64,000 nt of DNA from Thermoanaerobaculia bacterium (GTDB lineage Bacteria; Acidobacteriota; Thermoanaerobaculia; Multivoradales; Multivoraceae), in contig JAJEBV010000035.1 of assembly GCA_022822365.1 (NCBI GenBank), positions 74,082-138,081 on the forward strand, read 5' to 3'. The notes under the pieces are model-generated. The model saw nothing but the letters and a program-made list of their open reading frames with translations, ran no database searches and was not told the DNA's origin. Positions 1 to 8,886 of the stretch are shown one piece after another (positions within the stretch are counted from its first letter, which is position 1; every line of letters begins with the position of its first letter). A program made the translations under genes and the position numbers.

Positions 1-1967
1 ATGTCGCGCACCAGCACCATCTGCAGCGGATCGGACGGGTCGCGGAACCGCTTTGCCAATGCCTCGCGTCTCGGCTTATTGCGGATGTGCGGCTGCCACT
101 CCACCGGGTCGGACGCAGCGCCGGTCATTACGACCTTGAGGCTGCCCCGCTCGTCCTCCGCGTCCTCCCACCCGGGTCGCAGCCGCACCAGGGCCGCGTA
201 GAGATCCATGCAGATGCGCCGGCTCATGCAGACGACCATTGCCTTGCCGTTCATCGCCTCCAGGCGGCTCTCGAAGTGCGACACGATGTCTTCCGCGATG
301 AGCGCCAGACGGTCCTCGGCGCCGACGACCGCCTCGAGCTGAGCCCACTTCGTCTTCAGCCTCTCCTTGCGCTCGACTTCCTCGCCCTCGGTGACTTCCT
401 CGAACCCCGCGTCGACGGCCGGCAGTTGCTCGTCGTCGAGTCCCAGTTTCGCCAGACGGCTCTCGTAGTAGATCGGCACCGTAGCCTCATCCTCGACCGA
501 GCGGCGGATGTCGTAGACGCTGATGTACTCGCCGAACACGTTGCGCGTGTTCGCGTCTTCCAGTTCGATGGGCGTGCCGGTGAAACCGATGAAGGACGCG
601 TTCGGCAGGGCGTCCCGCATGTGGCGGGCGTAACCCTTGATGAACTCGTATTGGCTCCGATGCGCCTCGTCCGCGATCACGACGATGTTGCGGCGTCGGG
701 AGAGCAGCGGATGCCGGTCACCCTTCTGCTCCGGGAAGAACTTCTGGATCGTGGTGAACACGACGCCCCCGGCGTCCACGGCGAGCCTGGAGCGAAGGTC
801 CGCGCGGCTGTCCGCCTGCACCGGCGGCTGTCCCAGGAGATCACGGCACCTGGAGAACGTTGCGAAGAGCTGGTCGTCGAGGTCGTTCCGATCGGTAAGG
901 ACGACGACCGTCGGGTTCTCCATCGCCGGTTCGCGGGCGATCCGGCCGGCGTAGAACGCCATTGTCAGGCTCTTGCCCGAACCCTGCGTGTGCCACACGA
1001 CGCCGATCCGTCGGTCCCCTGGGTCTCCTCCCGGCACGCGGCCGGATTCGTAGCGACCGCTCCCTTCCCGCAGGACCGAAGCACCAGTCGCCATACGCCC
1101 GAGAGCCGCCGCACGCAGAGTCTCCCTCACCGCGACCTGGACGGCATGGAACTGGTGGTAACCCGCCATCTTCTTGACAAGCGCACCGCTTCCGTCGTCC
1201 TCGATGACCAGGAAGTCCCGCACAAGGGCCAGGAAGCGACGCTGTTCGAACACGCCTTCAACCGCGACCCGCAAGGCCGTCTGCGCCGCGGGCGCAAGTT
1301 CCTCACCGCCGATCGTCCGCCACGGCTTGAACCACTCCCATCCGGCCGTGAGCGTGCCCAGCCTCGCCTCGACGCCGTCCGAAACGGCCAGCACGCCGTT
1401 GAACTCGAACAGCGACGGGATCTCCGCCTTGTAGGTCTGAAGCTGCCTCCACGCGCTGTGAACCGTGGCGTCCTCGTCTGCCGGGTTCTTCAGTTCGATC
1501 ACGGCCAGCGGCAGACCGTTCACGAAGAGCACGACGTCCGGCCGGCGCTCTCGGGCATCCTCCACTACCGTGTACTGGTTCACGGCAAGCCAATCGTTGT
1601 TGGACGGCTCGTCGAAGTCGATCACCCGCGCCTGGTCGCCCCGCACGCGGCCGGTGTCGTCCCGGTACTCGATCGCGACACCGCCAACGCACATCCGGTG
1701 AAAGGCGCGGTTCCGCGACCCCAGAGTCGTTCCGGGGGGCCGCATCAGCTGCCGCGCCGCGTGATCGATCGCCGCGGCGGGAAGCTCCGCGTTGAGCCGC
1801 GCCAGCACCTCGTGCAGCCGGCGCTCCAGCACCGTCACGCCGTAGTGGGCGCGTTCTGTCGCCAGGCCGCCCGGTCCGATGTCCGGCCCGTGGGCGATCC
1901 CCCAGCCGAGGCCTTCCAGCCAGTCGAGGGCGGCGGCCTCGACGTCGGACTCCGTGACGCGAGTCAT
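1..1967 (-). CDS. hsdR: Type I restriction endonuclease subunit R (3' end outside window)
   Basis: This is the motor and nuclease subunit of a type I restriction-modification complex; it translocates DNA and cuts it after HsdS/HsdM recognise unmethylated sites. The reading frame starts at ATG 1967-1965 and stays open to base 1, giving about 655 residues, so the C-terminal part lies outside the window. The N-terminal third carries the nuclease region, with [17 protein letters not shown] (the ExK-type nuclease motif). A Walker A (HTQGSGKS) lies near residue 331, and the helicase motif [11 protein letters not shown] near residue 433, followed by GFTGTP. The start overlaps the stop of the small upstream ORF as ATGA, and no convincing Shine-Dalgarno precedes it, so translation is probably coupled. 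It is the last visible gene of the operon that begins with hsdM at 8313. Confidence 0.93.
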   Translation of the reverse strand, partial: MTRVTESDVEAAALDWLEGLGWGIAHGPDIGPGGLATERAHYGVTVLERRLHEVLARLNAELPAAAIDHAARQLMRPPGTTLGSRNRAFHRMCVGGVAIEYRDDTGRVRGDQARVIDFDEPSNNDWLAVNQYTVVEDARERRPDVVLFVNGLPLAVIELKNPADEDATVHSAWRQLQTYKAEIPSLFEFNGVLAVSDGVEARLGTLTAGWEWFKPWRTIGGEELAPAAQTALRVAVEGVFEQRRFLALVRDFLVIEDDGSGALVKKMAGYHQFHAVQVAVRETLRAAALGRMATGASVLREGSGRYESGRVPGGDPGDRRIGVVWHTQGSGKSLTMAFYAGRIAREPAMENPTVVVLTDRNDLDDQLFATFSRCRDLLGQPPVQADSRADLRSRLAVDAGGVVFTTIQKFFPEQKGDRHPLLSRRRNIVVIADEAHRSQYEFIKGYARHMRDALPNASFIGFTGTPIELEDANTRNVFGEYISVYDIRRSVEDEATVPIYYESRLAKLGLDDEQLPAVDAGFEEVTEGEEVERKERLKTKWAQLEAVVGAEDRLALIAEDIVSHFESRLEAMNGKAMVVCMSRRICMDLYAALVRLRPGWEDAEDERGSLKVVMTGAASDPVEWQPHIRNKPRREALAKRFRDPSDPLQMVLVRD

Positions 1968-2170
1968 AGGGCTACCCGAAAGCGTCGAGCCTGCACGGCA
2001 CGAATGGAGTCGCCGAAACAGGCTGTGGCCTCACCGTCATACAGCACCAAGCCGCTGCTCCTCGGCGTTCTGCGTGTTGAAGCTCGGCACATTTCAAGGT
2101 TGGGCGACATCTCCGGCCCGAAGCTGCTCTTTCCGAGGTTGGGAGCTGCCCGACTACGCCAAGGCCCCAC
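1964..2170 (-). CDS. Small ORF bridging the Abi gene and hsdR
   Basis: I do not recognise this 68-residue protein. A strong Shine-Dalgarno, GGAGGAGG at 2185-2178, sits 7 nt before a GTG at 2170-2168; a second GTG lies at 2173, and the same frame opens at GTG 2194 overlapping the Abi stop. The frame ends in TGA that overlaps the hsdR ATG (ATGA). That arrangement, plus the lack of a ribosome site directly before hsdR, argues the frame is translated and couples the two flanking genes. The composition is Arg/Ser-rich with no visible transmembrane segment, cysteine pair or known motif. It could be a coupling leader with no function as a protein, or a small partner of the restriction complex. Confidence 0.4.
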   Translation of the reverse strand: MGPWRSRAAPNLGKSSFGPEMSPNLEMCRASTRRTPRSSGLVLYDGEATACFGDSIRAVQARRFRVAL

Positions 2171-2190
2171 CACCGTACCTCCTCCGACAG

Positions 2191-3048
2191 TCACTGCTCT
2201 CTGGAGACACGCTGCGAGTGCGTCTCGAACAGGAATGCGGTCAAGGTCGTCGCCGCGCCGACCGCGAGGCGTGCGTGTCGAATCGGCAGTCGCTTGTGGG
2301 AGGCGTGCTTTCCGTGGCCTGTGCCGTACAGATTGCGCAGTTCTGCCATGCCTTGGGAGATCATGGCGAGGTTTCCGAGCAACGCCTTGACCGTCTTCGC
2401 GCCCCGAGCGCGCTCCGGAATGTCATCGGGCAGCAGTTGCATGCGCTTCATAGTCCTCCTGACGAGCCGGACCAAGTCCAATCGGTCGTAGTCCGACTCG
2501 CCGCTGGCCGCCAGAATGGTCTTGCAGCAGGTCTCGACGAGTTCCTTCGCCTGGCCGATCGCGAGGTCAGGATCTTGCTCGACTGCTTCAGCAAGCCGAT
2601 CCACTTGCGTCGCCAAGTAGGCCGCGTCAAGCGTCTCGGCCCTCGTCGAGAGATGTTGCAAGAGGACGTTATCCCTCGCCCGCAGCCGCCCGTCCCTTAA
2701 CTCGTACCCGTCCCTACGAAGACAGCTCAGGAGCTTCTCGTGCTCTTGCTTCAGCGTGCCTGAATTGCGGGTCTGGGGATTGGTCAAGTTCCTTTCGCAG
2801 TCGGCGAGGATCGCTTCGTAGACGCTGAGAACTCGCTCCACGTGCGCCGGGTCGGTGAAGTCCAAGGCGTGGTAGTGCTGTTCCACAAACTCCCTTCGTT
2901 GACCGCCGAGTTGCGGATCGTGGGAACCGTCCGGCTCGAGCCCTGCCCCCGAGAACTCGTTCTCGATCTCACGCAGGGTGGTCCATCGCACTAGGAACTC
3001 GCGGAATTCGATGCGCGTCTTCCTGCCGATGAGCTCCCGGCGGCTCAC
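2191..3048 (-). CDS. Abortive infection protein with Abi_C-type C-terminal domain
   Basis: This 285-residue protein has the C-terminal pattern of the Abi_C family: an acidic helix (LAEAVEQDPDLAIGQAKELVE), then a region near residues 225-262 with NLAMISQGMAELRNLYGTGHG, then a final helix (HARLAVGAATTLTAFLFETH). Proteins with this domain occur in abortive-infection and restriction loci; their biochemistry is not settled. The GTG start at 3048 forms a GTGA overlap with the hsdS stop and is preceded by a GGAGGAGGAGG Shine-Dalgarno encoded in the Glu-rich tail of hsdS. A longer upstream reading is possible, but it would run through hsdS. The N-terminal half (residues 1-130) is helical, charged and not recognised. 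Its place inside the restriction operon suggests a back-up growth-arrest function. Confidence 0.75.
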   Translation of the reverse strand: MSRRELIGRKTRIEFREFLVRWTTLREIENEFSGAGLEPDGSHDPQLGGQRREFVEQHYHALDFTDPAHVERVLSVYEAILADCERNLTNPQTRNSGTLKQEHEKLLSCLRRDGYELRDGRLRARDNVLLQHLSTRAETLDAAYLATQVDRLAEAVEQDPDLAIGQAKELVETCCKTILAASGESDYDRLDLVRLVRRTMKRMQLLPDDIPERARGAKTVKALLGNLAMISQGMAELRNLYGTGHGKHASHKRLPIRHARLAVGAATTLTAFLFETHSQRVSREQ

Positions 3049-4679
3049 GTTTCCTCCTCCTCCACGACTGGGTCGCGCAGCCGAATCTCGCCGGAAACGA
3101 GCCTCGGCAGTAGCGCGTCCCGGATACCACCGAGAATCTGAGCTTCCCGTTGATTCTCTTGCAGTTGGTTCAACAATGGCGCAGCCAACGAGGAGAACGC
3201 CCGTCGAGTGCGTGTTTCCGGCAGTACCACCGCGGTGTCCAAGACCGTTACCGGACTGACGGCCGGATACGCCCCGCCATCTGCCAAGCGGGCCAAGCGG
3301 TCGACGTTCCCGGGGGAACTCGCAGCGCAGTACACGGTCTCTCGCTCGATGGCAGTCTTTGGACGCAGCACCGCAAAACCTGTGCTGCCGGTCAGCCCAC
3401 GGCGGTTCACGAGCGCAAACGATCCGTTTCCCGGCCGAACCGTGCCCATGATCGTGTCGCCCGGCCGCAGCACCCGACGCGCTCTGCTCGGGGCCGACCC
3501 CCACGGGTACTGCTTGACGGCCTCGATTTGGCCCCACTTAGTGTTCGCCAGATCAACGTAGCGAACTTTGTCTGGCGTGTTCCGCCGGCCCCATGACTCC
3601 GGATTGAGGTCCGCAACGTCGGCCAGTGTTCCAGCGCGCCAGCCTTCCGGTATCTCTCCCAACTCCGAGTTCACCAGACGATCGGGGAAGAGACCGGCGA
3701 TTGGCCCCGGCAGACCGGTGTCGCGGCCCTTCATCTTCGCGCGCACCGGGTCGAAGTCGACGAACCAGGACTTGAACAGCGCCCGCGCCATGGCCTCCAA
3801 CGTCTCGTTCATCCGTCGGTTCAGCTCGATCTTCTCGTCCAGCGTGCCGAGAACGTGGGCAATGGCTCGTTGCTCGTCAAGCGAAGGAAGAGGAATCAAG
3901 ATCGTCTTCACGTAGCTCGCCGGCTGTGCGATCGAAGGAACTCCGACCTGCGACGTGTTCGCGAGGAGCGCATTCCTCCCTTCCGCGGAAGAAAAGTACT
4001 GCGCCGCGAACTCCGGCAACATCCTCGACTCGTCACACCTGAGGAACATCTGGCTCTGTGAAACGACATACCGGTCGTACTGAGCGTCGCGAGGGATGAT
4101 GGACACCTGACCGATCGTGCCACGATGAGTGAACACGACGTCCCCGGGCCCGACGTTGGCGTTCGCAAGGCGGTCTGCGTGTTCTTCGCTGATGTAGTCG
4201 AAGCCAACGGCGTCGTCCACTCGGGGACCGTGCAAGTGCTTCCCGTTGATGATGGGGACGCCCTGGGCTACATGAGTCTCCACCTTGATCGAAGAACCGA
4301 AGGGGCCCATCGCCACCTTCTCGGCGATCTCCTCAACTCGGACCCGAGGCCACTCGCGGCGCCCTGGCTTCCCGAAAAAAGCGACGTAGCCTCCTTCGAT
4401 CTCCCGGTGAAACCGCTCCGGCAGCCGCGCCCAGTCGCGGGCCTCCACCAAGAACGGCATCGTCGAGTCGTGCAGCGCCCGCTGGAAGTCGGCCAGCCGC
4501 GCAAGGTCGATCTCCTCGAGCCCGGGGCCCCGGAGCACGAGGTCCAGATCACTTCCGCCATGGCTTCGGCCGTCGACACGGCTGCCGTATGCCCAGACCT
4601 CGACATCGGCCAAGTGCTCGCGGAGCAGTGCTTCGAGTTGCTCACGGTGGCGGGCCGCGAGCTGCAGACGGTCAGTCAC
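3045..4679 (-). CDS. hsdS: Type I specificity subunit S with an N-terminal MNT nucleotidyltransferase domain
   Basis: This 544-residue fusion joins two proteins that are normally separate. Residues 1-100 form a minimal nucleotidyltransferase (polymerase-beta fold): AYGSRVDGRSHGGSDLDLVL gives the Gly32-Ser33 and Asp44-x-Asp46 motif, and MPFLVEARDW (74-83) is where the family's third acidic residue lies, here Glu79. A 10-residue linker leads to a full HsdS: TRD1 from about residue 110, the conserved central helices (LDEQRAIAHVLGTLDEKIEL ... ALFKSWFVDFDPVRAKM), TRD2 from about 340 and a closing helix (LRDALLPRLVSGEI type). The GTG start at 4679 overlaps the HEPN gene by 8 nt; longer in-frame starts would lie inside that gene and lack homology. 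I infer that target recognition and a nucleotide-transfer activity are physically joined. An assembly error is unlikely, because both domains are intact in one frame. Confidence 0.85.
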   Translation of the reverse strand: MTDRLQLAARHREQLEALLREHLADVEVWAYGSRVDGRSHGGSDLDLVLRGPGLEEIDLARLADFQRALHDSTMPFLVEARDWARLPERFHREIEGGYVAFFGKPGRREWPRVRVEEIAEKVAMGPFGSSIKVETHVAQGVPIINGKHLHGPRVDDAVGFDYISEEHADRLANANVGPGDVVFTHRGTIGQVSIIPRDAQYDRYVVSQSQMFLRCDESRMLPEFAAQYFSSAEGRNALLANTSQVGVPSIAQPASYVKTILIPLPSLDEQRAIAHVLGTLDEKIELNRRMNETLEAMARALFKSWFVDFDPVRAKMKGRDTGLPGPIAGLFPDRLVNSELGEIPEGWRAGTLADVADLNPESWGRRNTPDKVRYVDLANTKWGQIEAVKQYPWGSAPSRARRVLRPGDTIMGTVRPGNGSFALVNRRGLTGSTGFAVLRPKTAIERETVYCAASSPGNVDRLARLADGGAYPAVSPVTVLDTAVVLPETRTRRAFSSLAAPLLNQLQENQREAQILGGIRDALLPRLVSGEIRLRDPVVEEEET

Positions 4680-5094
4680 GGGGAACGCTGTCGATCGTAT
4701 CCGCGAGCGCCCTGGCGTCGGCGAGGAAGGCGCGAAGAAGGTCGATCGCTGCCGAATGGAGGCAATCGTCGTCTTCCCAATCAACGAGGCCGTCCACAGC
4801 GTCCCGATAGCCGAGCCAACGCTCCCCGGCGTCGATGTCGATCAGGCCGTGCTTCGCCGCGTGCCGGAAGATGTCCCTGAAAGTGAGGCGGTCCGCTCGT
4901 CGATTGCTCGCGAACCACGGCCGCAGGCTCTTCCCGAGCAGCTTGCCGCTCTGTTCAAGGGCGACTTCAAAGTACTCGGCGCCTACCTCCCCGGCGAGAC
5001 GGCGGGTAGTCGTATCTTCGGCCTCGGCGAGAGTGTCGAGGCAGGCGCCCAGGCGGTCGAGACGGCTTCTCAGAAAGGTCGTGTCGATGCCCAC
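4672..5094 (-). CDS. HEPN-fold protein, nucleotidyltransferase-partner (HI0074-like) family
   Basis: This 140-residue all-helical protein resembles the HEPN partner of MNT nucleotidyltransferases: EYFEVALEQSGKLLGKSLRPW, then FRDIFRHAAKHGLIDIDAGERWLGYRD. In MNT/HEPN toxin-antitoxin pairs the toxin carries RxxxxHxY, which forms the RNase site and is the target of AMP addition. Here Arg97 (YRD) is kept, but an ungapped reading puts Gly102 and Val104 where His and Tyr are expected, so the RNase site looks lost. Its partner MNT domain is fused to the downstream hsdS, which it overlaps by 8 nt. The start is taken as GTG 5094; an AGAGGAGG lies rather far upstream, so the start is uncertain. It is more likely a binding or regulatory subunit than an active toxin. 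Confidence 0.7.
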   Translation of the reverse strand: MGIDTTFLRSRLDRLGACLDTLAEAEDTTTRRLAGEVGAEYFEVALEQSGKLLGKSLRPWFASNRRADRLTFRDIFRHAAKHGLIDIDAGERWLGYRDAVDGLVDWEDDDCLHSAAIDLLRAFLADARALADTIDSVPRD

Positions 5095-5167
5095 TGAACA
5101 ACGCCCCGCCGAGCCCTCCTCTAAGCAGTAGCCGCCAGCCCGACCACCACTATAGAGAGCGATGCCC

Positions 5168-5197
5168 GCGAGGACGGGATCGGGTCGCCATCCTCGC
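5168..5197 (-). promoter_or_regulatory. Stem-loop in the 187-bp spacer before the HEPN gene
   Basis: The spacer 5095-5281 is the only sizeable gap inside the restriction operon. It contains a 7-bp inverted repeat, GCGAGGA / TCCTCGC, with a 16-nt loop. A TATAGT-like hexamer follows at about 5150 on the minus strand. Together these could be an internal promoter or a processing or attenuation point setting HEPN/MNT-HsdS levels apart from hsdM. No U-tract follows, so it is not a classical terminator. The evidence is weak. Confidence 0.2.
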
Positions 5198-5281
5198 ACA
5201 GACCCTTGAGGTGAGGAGTAAACGTCTCGCACATGTGTGCGATGACCTCGGAACACCTCGGAAGGGGCACCTTGCAAGTGC

Positions 5282-6682
5282 TCATGCGTCCCCGCCATCC
5301 ATGATCCAGCCGCCCTCATTCATCCTGTTCCAGTCTGGCTCTTCAGGGTCTTGCAACTGAAGTGCCTCGCGGAGCCCACGATTCCGCATCGCGATGCGAT
5401 GGCACTGTGCCTCCGAGAACCCGATCTCGCGAAGGAAGTAGATCCTCAGAGCAGCAGCGACAAAGCGGAACGTCGAAACGACATCTGGTTCTGCTGGAAG
5501 CGGATCCCCGTGAGCGGGCTTTCCGCGGAGATCGGACAACCGCTTACCCATCGCTGTGACGTCAATGCCCCAAGACTCCAGCCCTACATCGCGAAGGAAC
5601 TTCTCGTACGGCTGGAACTTCTGCCTCCGACCACAGCCTTCATCGGAAGAGCGACTCTCCTCCCGTGCGACGAGCTTTTGGATGGCCCCGACCATCAGGA
5701 CAATGCCCGCATCGGTTCGATCACCGCGCGTCATGATGTGATCGAGAAGGCCAGTCGCATACCGGTTCTCTTCACGCGCACGGAACCACCCGGCCAAGAT
5801 CCGTGGCTCGTGACCTTCGATGTCCCTCTGCCGTACGAGCATGTTTCCCCAACCCTGCAGACGGTGCCGAGGAGTGCGATTCAATAGGCCCATGCCGACC
5901 CTCGGGTCGGCCGAGTAGCGCTCTGGCAACTGTCGATCATGCCGATAGAAGACGGCGCGGTGGAGGCGACACTTCTCCCCTGAAACAAACCGGATGAAGT
6001 CGGCGAACTCAAGAGCACGTTCCAACAGCTTCATCGGCTCGACGAGGGTGGACGACGTGATGGTCGCCACCGCTGCTTGCCGAATCCTCAATCCGAAGAG
6101 CCCATCATCACCCCAGTAGAGGCGATTCTGCACGGTCAGAGAAAAGCCGCTCGCGATCGTCGCAGTGCACTCTCGTCGATCGCAATCGGCCGTCACCTGC
6201 ATTCGTGACTCACTGGGGACACCCATGGCCCAAGGATGCCGTGCCGACGGATGACCCAGCGGTCTGGCGAACCACTCGGCCAATCCGTCAACCTCGAAAT
6301 GGAGTTCGTGAGCAAGAGGCGGGTCGGGAGCCACGAGGTTGACGTCGCTGCTGATCAACACCAGACCGGTTACATTGAACGTCAGATGTGGCTCCGAACC
6401 GAACGTGAAGAAGGCGGTCTGCGTACGATGGCACCCACTGATGTTCACATAGGTCTCTGTGCCGACTGCACCTACAAGGCGAGTTTCCCACCGCTTCTTG
6501 ATGTCAGGGAACATATCGAACTGTCGCACGAGTAGGTCGCCCTTCAAGGTCAATATGACACTCTCAGCAGTGATGAGGAGCTTCCCGTTCACGTAGTCGG
6601 ACTCCCCCACGTTCTCAGCAGGCAACCAGAACCTCCCGCGGAAGGTCTCAGAATCGCCACTAGAAGTCTGGCTGAGAGTCAC
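5282..6682 (-). CDS. ApeA-like anti-phage protein with C-terminal HEPN RNase motif
   Basis: This 466-residue protein matches the layout of ApeA-type defence proteins. The N-terminal beta-rich domain opens with [24 protein letters not shown], as in the ApeA N-terminal family. A helical HEPN domain covers roughly residues 270-420. The HEPN RNase signature is present: RGKPAH, Arg386-x4-His391, followed by Gly. ApeA-type proteins are thought to abort infection by RNA cleavage; that activity is inferred here. The GTG start at 6682 overlaps the hsdM stop (GTGA) and follows AGGAGGAG at good distance. The gene is visibly less GC-rich than the metabolic genes to the right, in keeping with horizontal transfer. 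It sits between hsdM and hsdS, an unusual place for an unrelated gene. Confidence 0.7.
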   Translation of the reverse strand: MTLSQTSSGDSETFRGRFWLPAENVGESDYVNGKLLITAESVILTLKGDLLVRQFDMFPDIKKRWETRLVGAVGTETYVNISGCHRTQTAFFTFGSEPHLTFNVTGLVLISSDVNLVAPDPPLAHELHFEVDGLAEWFARPLGHPSARHPWAMGVPSESRMQVTADCDRRECTATIASGFSLTVQNRLYWGDDGLFGLRIRQAAVATITSSTLVEPMKLLERALEFADFIRFVSGEKCRLHRAVFYRHDRQLPERYSADPRVGMGLLNRTPRHRLQGWGNMLVRQRDIEGHEPRILAGWFRAREENRYATGLLDHIMTRGDRTDAGIVLMVGAIQKLVAREESRSSDEGCGRRQKFQPYEKFLRDVGLESWGIDVTAMGKRLSDLRGKPAHGDPLPAEPDVVSTFRFVAAALRIYFLREIGFSEAQCHRIAMRNRGLREALQLQDPEEPDWNRMNEGGWIMDGGDA

Positions 6683-8313
6683 GGCCCGCTGCTCCTCCTG
6701 TCCGGCGGCGTACGGAACCCCAACCGCCGCAGATTCTCCTCGATCGCCGTGTCGAGTCTCCTCGCCTCGGCCTGCTGATCTCGCCACTGGGCAGCGAGTC
6801 GCTTCATCTTGTCTTCAAAGGGCTCGCCGTCGTCCTCTGGTGGCTTGAAGCCGACGTAGCGGCCCGGGGTCAGCACATGGTCGTGCTTGCGGACCTCGTC
6901 CAGGGTCGCGCTCTTGCAGAAGCCGGGCTCGTCTTCGTAAGCCGCCACGCCATCGCCGCCGCGCCAGGCGTGGTAGGTGGCCGCGATCCGACCGATGTCC
7001 TCGGCGGTCAGTTCCCGGTGCGTGCGGTCGACCATGCGGCCGAGTTCACGCGCGTCGATGAACAGAATCTCCTCGTGACGATCGTGAGCGCGACCGTCCT
7101 CCCGGTCACGGGCCAGGAACCACAGGCAGGCGGGTATCTGGGTCGAATAGAAGAGCTGGCCGGGAAGGGCCACCATGCAGTCGACGAGGTTCGCCTCCAC
7201 CAAGCTCGCGCGGATCTTGCCCTCGCCCGACTGGGCCGACGACATGGAACCGTTGGCGAGTACGAAACCGGCTCTTCCGTCCGGCGCCAGATGATGCACC
7301 ATGTGTTGCACCCAAGCGAAGTTCGCGTTGCGCTTCGGCGGCACGCCGTACTTCCAGCGCTTGTCCTCCGCCAATCGCTCGCCGCCCCAGTCCGAGACGT
7401 TGAACGGCGGATTGGCCAAGATGTAGTCGGCCCTCAGGTCGGGATGGCGGTCGTTGTGGAACGTGTCACCCTGCTCAATCCGGCCGCTGATGCCGCGAAT
7501 CGCCAGGTTCATCCGCGCCAGCCGCCAAGTGGTGTAGTTCGATTCCTGACCGTAGATCGAGAGATCGGCCGCGACGCTGGCGGGCAGTGCTCCGCCGTTG
7601 CCGTTGCCCGTCGCGTGGGCACCGATGAACTCGATGGACTGCACGAACATGCCGGACGATCCACAACACGGGTCGTACACCCGGCCCCGGTACGGCTCCA
7701 ACATCTCCACCAGCAGTTCGACGACGCAACGGGGCGTGTAGAACTCGCCGCCCTTCTTGCCCTCGGCGCTCGCGAACTGCGACAGGAAGTACTCGTAGAC
7801 GCGGCCAAGAACGTCCCTGGAACGCGCCTCCTCGTCGCCCACGCGGATGTTGCTCACCAAATCGACGAGCTGACCCAGGCGCTCCTTGTCGAGCGACGGG
7901 CGGGCGTAGTCTTTCGGCAACACGTCCTTGAGCGACGGGTTGTCGCGCTCGATGGCGACCATCGCGTCGTCCACCAGCCGACCGATCGCAGGCTGCCGCG
8001 CCTGGTTCTTGAGATGCGTCCAGCGCGCCTCGGGCGGTACCCAGAAGACGTTCTTGGCGCGGTACTCGTCGGAATCCTCTGGATCGGCTCCGTCGCCGCG
8101 CTCCGCCTCGAGGCGAGCCCGAGTCTCCTCGAATGCGTCCGAGATGTACTTGAGGAAGATAAGCCCGAGGACGACGTGCTTGTACTCGGCGGCGTCCATG
8201 CTGCCGCGCAGCGCGTCGGCCATCTTCCAGAGTTCGGATTCGTAGCCGGTGACGGCTCCATTAGACCGATCCTGCCCCTTCTTCGCCATCACAGCTGCGC
8301 CCTCGCCTGCCAT
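6679..8313 (-). CDS. hsdM: Type I DNA methyltransferase subunit M
   Basis: This is the N6-adenine methyltransferase of the type I system; it protects host sites and is needed for target recognition by the complex. The 544-residue protein has the helical HsdM N-terminal domain ([20 protein letters not shown]), [16 protein letters not shown], the AdoMet-binding motif [11 protein letters not shown] and the catalytic NPPF (followed by NVSDW). Length and order are normal for the family. ATG 8313 is the longest start; ATG 8289 (MAKKGQ) is an alternative and has a GGCGAGGGC farther upstream. It is the first gene of the operon, so the promoter should lie in 8314-8400, inside the remains of a vapC gene. 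Its stop overlaps the ApeA-like gene. Confidence 0.95.
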   Translation of the reverse strand: MAGEGAAVMAKKGQDRSNGAVTGYESELWKMADALRGSMDAAEYKHVVLGLIFLKYISDAFEETRARLEAERGDGADPEDSDEYRAKNVFWVPPEARWTHLKNQARQPAIGRLVDDAMVAIERDNPSLKDVLPKDYARPSLDKERLGQLVDLVSNIRVGDEEARSRDVLGRVYEYFLSQFASAEGKKGGEFYTPRCVVELLVEMLEPYRGRVYDPCCGSSGMFVQSIEFIGAHATGNGNGGALPASVAADLSIYGQESNYTTWRLARMNLAIRGISGRIEQGDTFHNDRHPDLRADYILANPPFNVSDWGGERLAEDKRWKYGVPPKRNANFAWVQHMVHHLAPDGRAGFVLANGSMSSAQSGEGKIRASLVEANLVDCMVALPGQLFYSTQIPACLWFLARDREDGRAHDRHEEILFIDARELGRMVDRTHRELTAEDIGRIAATYHAWRGGDGVAAYEDEPGFCKSATLDEVRKHDHVLTPGRYVGFKPPEDDGEPFEDKMKRLAAQWRDQQAEARRLDTAIEENLRRLGFRTPPDRRSSGP

Positions 8314-8335
8314 TCAATCCCAGAATCGTACTCCG

Positions 8336-8744
8336 TCACAATGGCACCCGAGCACTCACGACGTCAACGCCCAAACCCTCGAAGTCGGACAATCCTGATC
8401 GCGAGCGAGAGATCATGGGTGCCGACCGTCGCGGCGATCAGCGAATCGACGACCGCCGCGGTTCGGCCAGCCTGACCGCGCAGCCTCGCCGCATGCCGAG
8501 TCTCGCGGTGACCGACGGGAATGAGCCGATGCGTCAGGTCGGACCTGGATCTCCGATAGGAAGCCGCGGAGCTCTCGCCGGCGACGCCCCGCAGGAAGGA
8601 GCTCCAGCCAGAAGCTCGGTCCACACAAGACCGCTGTGCGGAGCCACGGGTCGGCCCGCGACGTTAGGCACACGACGACCTAACGATCCGGTGCCGGGCT
8701 CACCAACCCGGAGAAACGCTCGTATCGAGAAGGTAGCCTCTCAC
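8336..8744 (-). pseudogene. Decayed VapC/FitB-type PIN-domain toxin
   Basis: Read across frames on the minus strand, this 409-nt stretch spells a PIN-domain toxin in the right order and of the right length (about 136 codons). GTG 8744 opens VRGYLLDTSV, the first catalytic Asp motif. After a frame change come WLELLPAGRRRRELRGFLSEI, then HAARLRGQAGRTAAVVDSLIAATVGTHDL with the downstream DxLIAAT motif. After one more shift DFEGLGVDVVSARVPL ends at TGA 8338-8336. At least three frame changes and an in-frame stop make it non-functional. The 8745-8886 stretch upstream shows a short tail, RLSDEAEREGPFRTDE plus stop, that could be the end of the matching antitoxin, but this is uncertain. The inverted repeat CGTTAGG/CCTAACG at 8662-8685 lies inside it. 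Confidence 0.6.
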
Positions 8745-8886
8745 TCCCAGTCTCACTCGTCGGTCCGGAACGGGCCCTCGCGTTCTGCCTCATCCGACAG
8801 TCTCCCCGTCACCGCCCGACCGCTAGCACCCGCTCGTGCAGTCTCTTGAAGCGCGGAAGGGCCCGCAACTCACGCACCCGCCGGGT

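Noticed and set aside
87..2390. Long plus-strand open frame opposite hsdR
   Set aside because: It is the mirror of a strongly matching hsdR on the other strand; high GC keeps antisense frames open, and its product has no domain pattern.
8662..8685. CGTTAGG/CCTAACG inverted repeat as a terminator for the SIR2 gene
   Set aside because: It is upstream of hsdM and downstream of SIR2 but has no U-tract, and it lies in a decaying vapC; pairing of 7 bp can occur by chance.
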